Positions 15,903-22,946 of a DNA stretch of 49,659 nucleotides are shown here, in pieces. The position numbers were made by a program, and so were the translations under genes. Location: positions 1 to 49,659 of the forward strand of contig DATDXQ010000018.1 of assembly GCA_036517175.1 (NCBI GenBank). The letters are read 5' to 3'. Source of the stretch: 2-01-FULL-44-17 sp036517175 (lineage in GTDB: Bacteria; Patescibacteriota; Minisyncoccia; 2-02-FULL-40-12; IGHO2-01-FULL-4-A). The notes beneath the pieces were generated by a model. That model was not told where the DNA came from and did not search any database. It saw nothing but the letters and a program-made list of their open reading frames with translations. Each line of letters begins with the position of its first letter. Position 1 is the stretch's first letter.

Positions 15903-17981
15903 TTATACGTCAAGATTCTTAACATTCTTAGCGTGTGTCTGAATAAATTTCTTGCGAGGCAAAACATCCGAACCCATTAATACGTCAAAAATTTGATCGG
16001 CTTTTTCGGCATCATCAGTAGTCACCTGTAAAAGAACCCTATTTTCAGGATTCATAGTTGTCTCCCAAAGCTGGGTTGGATTCATTTCTCCAAGACCCTT
16101 ATAACGCTGAATTGATACCCCGCTGATTTTAACATCTCCGTCAGCACCATTCACAGATGTCACCTCAGCGGCCGGAGCATTCTCAGAAGCTCCATCAACA
16201 CCGGACACTTCCCAGTCTCCAATCTCGCCCTTACCCTTACCCTTGGCCTTTGATTTTTCATCAGCTGCTTTTTGAAGTTCCTGAATTACCCTATCTCTTT
16301 CAGTATCATTATATACATAGTTTACTGATTGGCCTTTTTGAATTTTATACAGAGGCGGCTGAGCTATATATATATGACCGGCCTCAACCAACTGCCTGAA
16401 ATAACGATAAAAAAGTGTCAAAAGTAAAGTCCTAATATGGGCACCATCAACATCTGCATCTGTCATAATTACAATTTTGTGATAACGAAGTTTGGTCAAA
16501 TCGAACTCTTCTGCTATCGCAGTACCAAGAGCTATGACCAATGATCGGATTTCTTCTGAAGCCAGCATCCTATCTATACGAGCCTTTTCAACATTTAATA
16601 TCTTACCCTTGAGTGGCAATATAGCCTGGGTTCTCCTGTTACGCCCTTGCTTGCTACTTCCACCGGCAGATTCTCCCTCTACTATAAACAGTTCCGATTC
16701 CTCAGGGTTTTTGGATGAACAATCAGCCAACTTACCCGGCAAAGTAAATCCTTCAAGAGCTCCTTTGCGAATAACACTCTCCTTGGCGGCCTTGGCGGCT
16801 ATGCGCGCCTTGGCGGCCAATATAACCTTACCCATAATCGCACGGGCATCGGAAGGATTTCTCTCAAGCCAATCTGCAAGCTCAGCATTAATCACAGATT
16901 CAACCGCAGTTCTGGCATCAGGTGTACCCAACTTAGCCTTGGTCTGACCCTCAAACTGAGGCTCACGCAGCTTTACAGATATAATAGAAGTCAGACCTTC
17001 CCTTATATCCTCTCCTGAAAGATTTTCTTCCTTTTCTTTAAGGAATCCGTTCTTGCGGGCGTAATCGTTGAGGGTGCGAGTAATTGCTGAGCGAAAACCC
17101 GTTACATGCATACCACCCTCAATTGTGTGAACATTGTTTGCAAAACTCAATTCATGGCCGGAAATATCATTAGTGTATTGAAACGCAACTTCTACGAAAA
17201 TATCTGACTGATCCTTACCTATGTAAAAAATGTTCGAATGAGCTGGTTCTTCTCTGCGATTAAGGAAGCTAATATAAGAAACTATACCACCTTCGAAATA
17301 GAATGTATGACTGGGAAATTGTTCTTTTTTATCTACGAGTAAGGGCTTGCGAGCATCATTTATAACTATCTTCACGCCCTTGGTCAGATATGCCTGTTGT
17401 CGAAGATGGGTAACTATCCTGGTCCAATCAAAAATGATCTCCTTAAATATTTCTGGATCTGGTTGAAAAGTTATTGTAGTGCCAGTTTCCTGAGTCTTGC
17501 CTATTTTTTTAACGGGGTACAGAGGTTTTCCTATTTTGTATTCTTGAGCAAAAACATCAGGCTTACGTCTAACTTCTGCCTTCATCCACAAAGACAAAGC
17601 ATTGACCACAGACAAACCAACACCATGCAAACCACCAGAAACCTTGTATGATTCTCCCCCGAATTTACCTCCGGCATGAAGGGTCGTAGCAGCAACCTCT
17701 AGGGCTGATTTCTTGGTCTTGGGATGAATGTCTGTTGGGATTCCTCTCCCATCGTCACTGACACTAACTTTATCCTCAGGCAAAAGACTAACTTCAATAT
17801 TCTTAGCATGGCCGGCCATTGCTTCGTCCAAAGAATTATCAAAAACCTCCCATATTAAATGGTGCAGACCATCGACTCCAGTAGAACCGATGTACATACC
17901 CGGTCTTTTCCTAACCGGTTCCAAGCCGGTCAAGACCTGAATGTCCTTGGCTGAATATGTGGGGTTATTTTCTTTGGACAT
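15903..17981 (-). CDS. gyrB: DNA gyrase subunit B
   Basis: A 692-residue type IIA topoisomerase ATPase subunit. The GHKL ATP site shows DNSLDEAMAGH, DDGRGIP and GGLHGVGLSVVNALS; the Toprim domain shows EGESAGGSSKQGR, LPLKGKILNVEKA and the metal site DADVDGAHI; the C-terminal QRYKGLGEMNP is diagnostic. Between the Toprim core and that motif lies a low-complexity insert of about 45 residues (KSKAKGKGKGEIGDW... to GADGDVKI). It is smaller than, and unrelated in look to, the enterobacterial insert. gyrA is not in the window. ParE cannot be fully excluded, but the ordering and motifs favour GyrB. Confidence 0.95.
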   Translation of the reverse strand: MSKENNPTYSAKDIQVLTGLEPVRKRPGMYIGSTGVDGLHHLIWEVFDNSLDEAMAGHAKNIEVSLLPEDKVSVSDDGRGIPTDIHPKTKKSALEVAATTLHAGGKFGGESYKVSGGLHGVGLSVVNALSLWMKAEVRRKPDVFAQEYKIGKPLYPVKKIGKTQETGTTITFQPDPEIFKEIIFDWTRIVTHLRQQAYLTKGVKIVINDARKPLLVDKKEQFPSHTFYFEGGIVSYISFLNRREEPAHSNIFYIGKDQSDIFVEVAFQYTNDISGHELSFANNVHTIEGGMHVTGFRSAITRTLNDYARKNGFLKEKEENLSGEDIREGLTSIISVKLREPQFEGQTKAKLGTPDARTAVESVINAELADWLERNPSDARAIMGKVILAAKARIAAKAAKESVIRKGALEGFTLPGKLADCSSKNPEESELFIVEGESAGGSSKQGRNRRTQAILPLKGKILNVEKARIDRMLASEEIRSLVIALGTAIAEEFDLTKLRYHKIVIMTDADVDGAHIRTLLLTLFYRYFRQLVEAGHIYIAQPPLYKIQKGQSVNYVYNDTERDRVIQELQKAADEKSKAKGKGKGEIGDWEVSGVDGASENAPAAEVTSVNGADGDVKISGVSIQRYKGLGEMNPTQLWETTMNPENRVLLQVTTDDAEKADQIFDVLMGSDVLPRKKFIQTHAKNVKNLDV

Positions 17982-18035
17982 AAAATTAACTAAGTTCCCT
18001 TATTTTAACAAAATTTATAACAAACACAAGCAAAT

Positions 18036-18058
18036 TAAAACGCCCTTTTAAGGCGTAA
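18036..18058 (-). terminator. Terminator after the phosphodiesterase gene
   Basis: ACGCC (18040-18044) pairs with GGCGT (18052-18056), followed on minus by a T-rich run. Confidence 0.55.
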
Positions 18059-18059
18059 G

Positions 18060-18794
18060 TTAGAGCAAGTTTGGAAAGTCTGAAATAATCCCATCCACTC
18101 CACAATTTTTCATGTTTCTTATCCCTTTAGGATTGTTAACAGTCCACGGATAAACCATAATTCCGAGTTCATGGGCCATATCAACAATAGTTTTTGTAAC
18201 ACCATTACAAGGAGTAACAGCAATTGCACCCATAGACACTGCAGTCTTCAAAAAAGGCTCCCAACCCATCCTGCTTATTTTAGGGTAATACGTTGCAGCA
18301 AGTGCGATATTAAGCGGCCAAGCTTTGAGAAGATCTTCCCACGATGAAGTCGAATCCTCACTTCTGTCGTCATGATCAAAGGCAGAAATCATTACTCGGT
18401 TTTTTAATTCCATACCACGGGAAGAAAAAAACTGAAACATGCCCGGCAAATCTTGAGCAATGCCAGACTGCTTTAATTCTATCAAGAAGCGACACCCGCT
18501 AGTATAAAAATGGGCTAAGATGAATTCAAGGCGAGGCACATATGCATGATGACCCAAACCTACATCATATTGAAGTATTTGTTCATATGTCAGTTCAGAA
18601 ACTTTGACCGAGACTCCAGCCACTCTCTGAAGTGACATGTCATGAACCACAACTAATTCCCGATCCCTAGTTCTTCTAACATCCAACTCAATGGCATCAG
18701 CTCCAGCCCACAGTGCCCTTTCAAATGATAGGATAGTATTTTCAACCTTACCTTTTAATAATCCCGAATAACCCCTATGTGCAATCTTGAGCAT
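18060..18794 (-). CDS. Glycerophosphodiester phosphodiesterase family protein
   Basis: A GDPD-family TIM-barrel enzyme that hydrolyses glycerophosphodiesters to glycerol 3-phosphate and an alcohol. The N-terminal HRGYSG, ENTILSFERAL, GADAIELDVRRTRDRELVVVHD block holds the metal and catalytic residues (paired His, Glu and Asp); RFLIELKQ in the middle and VYPWTVNNP plus GVDGIISDFP at the end are also canonical. I prefer the ATG at 18794 (MLKIAHRG); an in-frame ATG at 18827 would add 11 residues ahead of the conserved start. There is no signal peptide, so probably cytoplasmic. Confidence 0.92.
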   Translation of the reverse strand: MLKIAHRGYSGLLKGKVENTILSFERALWAGADAIELDVRRTRDRELVVVHDMSLQRVAGVSVKVSELTYEQILQYDVGLGHHAYVPRLEFILAHFYTSGCRFLIELKQSGIAQDLPGMFQFFSSRGMELKNRVMISAFDHDDRSEDSTSSWEDLLKAWPLNIALAATYYPKISRMGWEPFLKTAVSMGAIAVTPCNGVTKTIVDMAHELGIMVYPWTVNNPKGIRNMKNCGVDGIISDFPNLL

Positions 18795-18862
18795 AGGATC
18801 TTCTTCCCTTTTCAAAGAAAAACACATTTAAACTTTAGCACATCTGATTATTTAAGTCAATA

Positions 18863-19315
18863 TTAATTTTGCCTGGTCAGATCGTAACGCATTATCATTT
18901 CTATCTCACGGACTGGCTTGTCGTCTTTTATTCCAAATGTCCAATGATGCTCGGTTGGATACCCAAGTTTTGAATCATTACTAATAGACTTACCTTCACC
19001 AACACAGAAACCTATATGCTTGTGCCCAGTCTCATCTGCCACCCAGATGATTACATCGCCTGCCTCTGGATTACTCACAATCTTCCAATCGCTAGCCAAC
19101 AAATCAGAAACAGTACCGGCAACCGTAGCGTGAACACCGCCTATCATCTTTAACAAATAAAAGATACTTGAAACGTAAAAAGCACAGGATAAATTTCCAT
19201 TTTTCAAAATATCAACTTCCTTGCCTTCTTCCTCAAATAAATTATTGCGAAACATCTTCGTCCCCACGCTCCCCTCTATCATCTTAAGCAATGTTGGTTT
19301 CAAAAGTTGTTTCAT
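18863..19315 (-). CDS. NlpC/P60-like cysteine peptidase-fold protein (tentative)
   Basis: A 150-residue protein. A Cys in LSCAFYVSSIFYLL (about residue 44) followed by a His in HKHIGFCVGEGKSISND (about residue 101), with GDVIIWVAD between, resembles the compact NlpC/P60 or CHAP papain-like fold (Cys, then GDV, then a Gly-His strand). Such enzymes usually cut peptide cross-links in cell walls, but there is no signal peptide or wall-binding domain. The assignment rests on motif spacing only. It lies between the pheS terminator region and the phosphodiesterase. Confidence 0.55.
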   Translation of the reverse strand: MKQLLKPTLLKMIEGSVGTKMFRNNLFEEEGKEVDILKNGNLSCAFYVSSIFYLLKMIGGVHATVAGTVSDLLASDWKIVSNPEAGDVIIWVADETGHKHIGFCVGEGKSISNDSKLGYPTEHHWTFGIKDDKPVREIEMIMRYDLTRQN

Positions 19316-19346
19316 TTTTTAACCATATATAAAAAATAAAGTCTGA

Positions 19347-19376
19347 GCCCCGACGTAATCTGTCGGGGCGATTTTT
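19347..19376. terminator. Terminator-like hairpin after pheS
   Basis: GCCCCGAC (19347-19354) and GTCGGGGC (19362-19369) form a perfect 8-bp stem. T-rich runs lie on both sides: close on plus, further away on minus where the pheS transcript arrives. Confidence 0.6.
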
Positions 19377-19404
19377 ATCACTAATATAATTAATAAAAAA
19401 ACAT

Positions 19405-19498
19405 GAGTCGAGCCCAGCTCGATGTATTGCCCAGCGGAGGCGAACCCTTTTGGCGAGTGCTCGCCAGCCAAAAGGGTTCGCGCAGCTGGCTCAGCAGT
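19405..19498. repeat. Nested palindrome downstream of pheS
   Basis: GCGAACCCTTTTGGC (19440-19454) pairs perfectly with GCCAAAAGGGTTCGC (19467-19481). An inner GCGAG/CTCGC forms the tip. An outer GAGCCCAGCT (near 19409) pairs with AGCTGGCTC (near 19484) with one bulge. It occupies most of the gap after pheS. Confidence 0.65.
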
Positions 19499-19515
19499 TA
19501 AAAGTATCGGCCATT

Positions 19516-20652
19516 TTATCTCAATTCCACCCCAAAAACCTCCGCGGTCCTCTTATAAATATCCGCCTGAATTTTATCAACTTCCTCACTAGTGAGGGTT
19601 CTCTCCATACTTCCGTAAACTATACGATAAGTATAGCTGGTGCGGCCTTCTCCAAATTTTTCAACATTCTCATATTTATCCAGTAGCTGCATCTCCACAA
19701 CCAAATCACCCGCCAAATCCCTTATTAGATCAAAATAATTATTCGGCACAAAATCACTGGCCACAACAAATGAAATGTCTCTGACAATTGTCGGATACTT
19801 ACTAACCTCCTTGAATTTGTTACCAAGTTTTAGCTGTTTTTTAACTCTAGGATCGTCAGACCAAAGTAACCTGATATCCGGCAACTCCATGCTTATTATC
19901 GCAAGTCTCTCAAAACCAAAACCAAATGCCCAACCGTTATATCCCTCGAGTCCCATTTTTTTCAAAACACTTTTTTTCGGCATACCGCCACCCAAAATTT
20001 CAACCCACTGGCCATTTAAATCAACTTCTACTTGTATTGACGGGTCTGTATAAGGGAAGGTGTCTTCTAGAAAACGATACTTCGTATCTTCGCCCAGCAC
20101 TCCTCTCACAACCTTATCAAGTACATTTTTTAACTCATCGACTGGAACAATCCCTTTTGTATCTGCTTGTAGATACAGACCTCCAATCTGGTGAAAAACA
20201 TTCATGTGCTTGCGATCAATTTCGTCCTTTCGGTAAACCTTGCCATAACAAAGCACCCCTAGCGACTCCTGGTTCTCAATCTTTTTTTTTACCTCTGGCA
20301 AATTCAAATAGTAATACCACATCACAGTATCATGTGTGCGTAAAACATTTTTTTCATCCACATAGTATGTATCTGATTTGCTGCGTGCTGGGTGATCCGA
20401 AGGAAAATCAAACAAGTCAAAAAGTATATTAGTTGCTATAATTTCCGGTATTTCAATGGAGTCAAATTTTTCTAAAATAGCTACTTTTTTAACCCTTTCG
20501 ACAATTTCAAATAGCGGACTCCCATCTGTGCGCGACAAATCAGGCATCGCCAGATACCTCTTGATTCGCTCTGCCTCGGGATCGTGCCTCTCGGCTAGCT
20601 TATTTTTTAGTTCTACTTCTTCGGCAGATTCAATTTTTATGTAATTACCCAT
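19516..20652 (-). CDS. pheS: Single-chain phenylalanyl-tRNA synthetase (PheS core + FDX-ACB)
   Basis: A 378-residue PheRS that charges tRNA-Phe. The class II core shows VLRTHDTV, then GKVYRKDEIDRKHMNVFHQ (about residues 136-155), PSIQVEVDLNGQWVEILGGG, and motif 3 GFGFERLAII. About residues 278-378 are a ferredoxin-fold anticodon-binding domain (SKYPTIVRDISFVV, then the TYRIVYGSMERTLTSEEVD block). In ordinary bacteria that domain ends the separate beta subunit (PheT); fusion to the alpha core is the layout of monomeric mitochondrial PheRS. The long N-terminal coiled coil of bacterial PheS is missing. No pheT is in the window. Confidence 0.9.
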   Translation of the reverse strand: MGNYIKIESAEEVELKNKLAERHDPEAERIKRYLAMPDLSRTDGSPLFEIVERVKKVAILEKFDSIEIPEIIATNILFDLFDFPSDHPARSKSDTYYVDEKNVLRTHDTVMWYYYLNLPEVKKKIENQESLGVLCYGKVYRKDEIDRKHMNVFHQIGGLYLQADTKGIVPVDELKNVLDKVVRGVLGEDTKYRFLEDTFPYTDPSIQVEVDLNGQWVEILGGGMPKKSVLKKMGLEGYNGWAFGFGFERLAIISMELPDIRLLWSDDPRVKKQLKLGNKFKEVSKYPTIVRDISFVVASDFVPNNYFDLIRDLAGDLVVEMQLLDKYENVEKFGEGRTSYTYRIVYGSMERTLTSEEVDKIQADIYKRTAEVFGVELR

Positions 20653-20655
20653 TCT

Positions 20656-20970
20656 TTAAATAAATCTTTTTATAAAAATAAATATCATAATAGCTGATGC
20701 CCCCACCAAACCAACAAAAAAAGAATCGTAAAATATAGGCTCATATGCGGCACTAGACAAAGCGCGCAACTTGACCAATCGACTTTTGATTCCAAAAGTC
20801 GCAAGACTTACCGCACTCCATATTAAAATAAAAATAGCTACAAAAAATAAAGACCTTACCAGTAGCGTAGCCTGCTGGGGCTCAACCTTCCACACAATCA
20901 AAATTATACCAACCAGAGAAGCAGCCAAAGAAGACCACAGGCCATAAATCTGCCAGATCAACATAATCAA
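20656..20970 (-). CDS. Small membrane protein, unknown
   Basis: A 104-residue protein with three hydrophobic segments (about 5-25, 36-60 and 82-101). It starts at 20970 and ends 3 bases upstream of the pheS start, so it is probably co-transcribed with pheS. It is the last of four small membrane-protein genes on this strand. The family is not recognised. Confidence 0.55.
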   Translation of the reverse strand: MIMLIWQIYGLWSSLAASLVGIILIVWKVEPQQATLLVRSLFFVAIFILIWSAVSLATFGIKSRLVKLRALSSAAYEPIFYDSFFVGLVGASAIMIFIFIKRFI

Positions 20971-20993
20971 ATGTTAACAAAAACATTCCTAAA

Positions 20994-21021
20994 ATCAAAA
21001 AGCTGCCTATTTGGCAGCTTT
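20994..21021 (-). terminator. Terminator with embedded stop codon
   Basis: AAAGCTGCC (20999-21007) and GGCAGCTTT (21013-21021) form a 9-bp stem; the TAG of the 138-residue membrane gene starts at the stem edge. A T-rich tail follows on minus. Confidence 0.8.
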
Positions 21022-21423
21022 CAAAAACTTCTTTTTGTCATACAGATTATAGAATAGAATATCAACAATAATCACGGACAAGAAAACTAGACATACGGTT
21101 TTATAAAAACTCAATTCTAATATAAAGAAGGAGGTTAAGGATACTAGACATGATGGGGCAAAACGAATCATGAATCTATCAAAACTCTGCGGTATTTTAC
21201 TTATAGCTTGCATGGACAATATGCGCCTCTCTGCATCCAAAAAACCAAAAACTTCCAACAAAGACAGCAAGATAATAAGAATGCTCAGTGAAAGTAAAAA
21301 AGTTATGAGTATTAACCAACTAGGTGCCTGCAAAGATATAGCCGATAGGACAGTAATCAGAAGGCAAAGATTGCACAAGTTAACAATATCACCAAAAATA
21401 AACTCAATTACTTTTCGAAGCAT
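21007..21423 (-). CDS. Small membrane protein with IFG..NL start
   Basis: A 138-residue protein with about four hydrophobic segments (15-35, 37-60, 90-108 and 112-128). Its N-terminus KVIEFIFGDIVNLCNLCLLIT resembles that of the 75-residue protein encoded just upstream (IAQWIFGHYPNLFGVSIFAT), suggesting a shared origin. The family is unknown. Confidence 0.55.
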   Translation of the reverse strand: MLRKVIEFIFGDIVNLCNLCLLITVLSAISLQAPSWLILITFLLSLSILIILLSLLEVFGFLDAERRILSMQAISKIPQSFDRFMIRFAPSCLVSLTSFFILELSFYKTVCLVFLSVIIVDILFYNLYDKKKFLKAAK

Positions 21424-21487
21424 AATTAACTCTCTTTGTATTTTAAAAATCTATATAGAACAATATCATAATATACACAATAAGTCA

Positions 21488-21516
21488 AATAAAAAACCCC
21501 TAGGATCACTGGGGTC
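21488..21516 (-). terminator. Terminator around the stop of the 21506 gene
   Basis: ACCCC (21496-21500) pairs with GGGGT (21511-21515); the gene's TGA is in the loop and an A-rich plus-strand tract gives the T run on minus. Confidence 0.6.
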
Positions 21517-21787
21517 CGCGAGGTTGAGTATCATATTTTGATGTATGGGAGAGCAGATAGATATAGCGAGCAAATATTACAAAAAAGCAAAGGCTTAACA
21601 AAATTAGATCCGCCATCAAATAGGTAGTATACGGCAACAACAAGGTCATTACATCTATTAAGGCTACGAAAATTATGATGAAAACAATAAACAATAAAAA
21701 CCTGGGTTTCTCATTAAGACCATCGTACCACTTATTAAAACTGCTAAGCCGACAAAATCTAATTGCGCAATTCACGATTTCCCTCAT
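21506..21787 (-). CDS. Small membrane protein, unknown
   Basis: A protein of about 93 residues from the ATG at 21787 (MREIVNCAIRFCRL); an in-frame ATG at 21811 would add 8 residues. Two hydrophobic segments (about 30-52 and 58-80) make a membrane hairpin. Its start overlaps the end of the upstream 75-residue gene by 29 bases, indicating translational coupling. The family is not recognised. Confidence 0.5.
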   Translation of the reverse strand: MREIVNCAIRFCRLSSFNKWYDGLNEKPRFLLFIVFIIIFVALIDVMTLLLPYTTYLMADLILLSLCFFVIFARYIYLLSHTSKYDTQPRGPQ

Positions 21788-21986
21788 CAGGAGTAATTGA
21801 GGCGAATACAACTACCAACAAGACTCTGACAATAAACATCGAAAAAGAAAACAAAACAAAAAACAAAACTACCGGCACAACAGAACTTCGTTCCTTAAAA
21901 AGCAGTGTAAATATAAGGGTTGCGAAAATAGAAACACCAAAAAGATTTGGATAATGGCCAAAAATCCACTGCGCAATCTTTCCCAT
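21759..21986 (-). CDS. Small membrane protein with IFG..NL start
   Basis: A 75-residue protein with two transmembrane segments (about 15-32 and 36-62) and a charged C-terminus, DEGNRELRN. It is the first of the four-gene membrane set. Its N-terminus is similar to that of the 138-residue protein at 21007-21423. No function can be named. Confidence 0.5.
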   Translation of the reverse strand: MGKIAQWIFGHYPNLFGVSIFATLIFTLLFKERSSVVPVVLFFVLFSFSMFIVRVLLVVVFASITPDEGNRELRN

Positions 21987-22059
21987 GATAATTTACTCTT
22001 TTTTAAAAATCCTAGTTAAAAGTAACAGGATAATGATTTTATGTCAACTGGAGCTTTTT

Positions 22060-22527
22060 TTACAATATGTAGTCTGGCACCATATTAGAAGATATATATT
22101 TGTCTTTTATTGACGACGGTAAGGAATTAAATTTTTTAACCAGCCCCCGACAATCTGTCGAACCGCAATTGCAATCCATCTCCCAATAATCATCGGCAGC
22201 CAAAATGGTGGAGTAATCAATGGTAACCTCGGACCCTTTTTTAATATTTTCCACCGCTACAACAAAAAGATTATCAACAATTTTAGAAACCTTCGAGTTG
22301 GGGGTGCATGAATGATTAAGATAATCTCCTATTCTGCCCTCTGGACTTATGTACTTTTCTTTATCAAATCTGAATGTATTTGCGCGGGTCTTTTCATCAA
22401 GATCATCCTCCTCATTGCAGGAAATAAAAGAGCCCTTCACCTCAAAAATTTTTTCTTCGGGATAAAAATCACGTTTAGTAAAAATACCTAAACCATTCCT
22501 TGATTTTTTTATGTCTAAATCCTTCAC
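22060..22527 (-). CDS. SET-domain protein (putative lysine methyltransferase)
   Basis: A 155-residue SET-domain protein. It has RNGLGIFTKRDFYPEEKIFEV at the start, the diagnostic GDYLNHSCTPNSKV (NHS motif, S-adenosylmethionine pocket) near residues 85-98, and GSEVTIDYS (the catalytic-tyrosine DY motif) near residue 120. A cysteine cluster CNCGSTDCRG follows, like the post-SET zinc site. The family transfers methyl groups to protein lysines; the substrate is unknown. It starts with GTG at 22527, about 20 bases after the end of the tRNA-Asp-associated element on the same strand, so read-through from the tRNA is possible. Confidence 0.88.
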   Translation of the reverse strand: MKDLDIKKSRNGLGIFTKRDFYPEEKIFEVKGSFISCNEEDDLDEKTRANTFRFDKEKYISPEGRIGDYLNHSCTPNSKVSKIVDNLFVVAVENIKKGSEVTIDYSTILAADDYWEMDCNCGSTDCRGLVKKFNSLPSSIKDKYISSNMVPDYIL

Positions 22528-22546
22528 GATATATAATTCCGAATAC

Positions 22547-22704
22547 TGCGCGGGCGATGGCCCGCCTGTCGGTAGGCAGGGACTCGGTCTCGACTAAAGT
22601 TTTGCCGTCGCAAAACTTTGTCTAACCACCGCCTCGCGATTTTGCCTGTTGGCAAAATATCGCTCCGGCGTTCTCGTCCCAACACAAATAAAACAATTTA
22701 TTTG
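22547..22704 (-). repeat. tRNA-tail element behind tRNA-Asp (copy A)
   Basis: Directly downstream of tRNA-Asp. Reading on minus: an AT hairpin (CAAATAAA/TTTATTTG type), GGGACGAGAACGCCGGAGC, hairpin ATTTTGCC-AACA-GGCAAAAT, GCGAGGCGGTGG, hairpin AAAGTTTTGC-GACG-GCAAAACTTT, AGTCGAG, then a copy of the tRNA 3' end (22547-22586, plus-strand TGCGCGGGCGATGG and GACTCG). That copy is split by a 20-bp CCTGYC-type palindrome at 22561-22580. It aligns base for base with 38894-39021. Confidence 0.8.
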
Positions 22705-22778
22705 CGCGGGCGATGGGACTCGAACCCACGATCCCCTCCGTGACAGGGAGGTGCTTTATCCAGCTAAGCTACGCCCGC
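22705..22778 (-). tRNA. tRNA-Asp (anticodon GTC)
   Basis: Complete cloverleaf on minus: acceptor GCGGGCG/CGCCCGC, discriminator G at 22705, and anticodon arm CCTCC-CTGTCAC-GGAGG giving GTC; the T loop begins with TTCGAGT. CCA is not encoded. Palindromic repeats abut both ends: a CCGCC...GCCAGC/GCTGGC...GGCGG hairpin at the 5' side and the tRNA-tail element at the 3' side. Confidence 0.95.
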
Positions 22779-22885
22779 CTTCGCCAGCTTGTAGCTGGCT
22801 TCGGCGGGGTAAAACCCGCAAAGACAGCGTAAGCTGGATACGATCACCCATTTGAGCTTCGGCGAGACAGCCCCGCTTAACTCAA
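22776..22885. repeat. Palindromic repeats abutting the tRNA-Asp 5' side
   Basis: GCCAGC-TTGTA-GCTGGC is nested in CCGCCTTC/TTCGGCGG (about 22776-22807) and starts at the last tRNA bases. A second imperfect hairpin, TTTGAG...CTCAAA, covers about 22850-22885. The region upstream of the tRNA on its own strand therefore carries two stem-loops. Confidence 0.55.
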
Positions 22886-22915
22886 AGGATTTTGTAAATA
22901 TATCTGATTTTTAGC

Positions 22916-22946
22916 AAAAAGAAAAGGACCGCTTGGTCCTTATTTT
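22916..22946 (-). terminator. Terminator after the guaB-family gene
   Basis: AAGGACC (22924-22930) pairs with GGTCCTT (22935-22941), loop GCTT, with a T-rich tail on minus. Confidence 0.8.
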
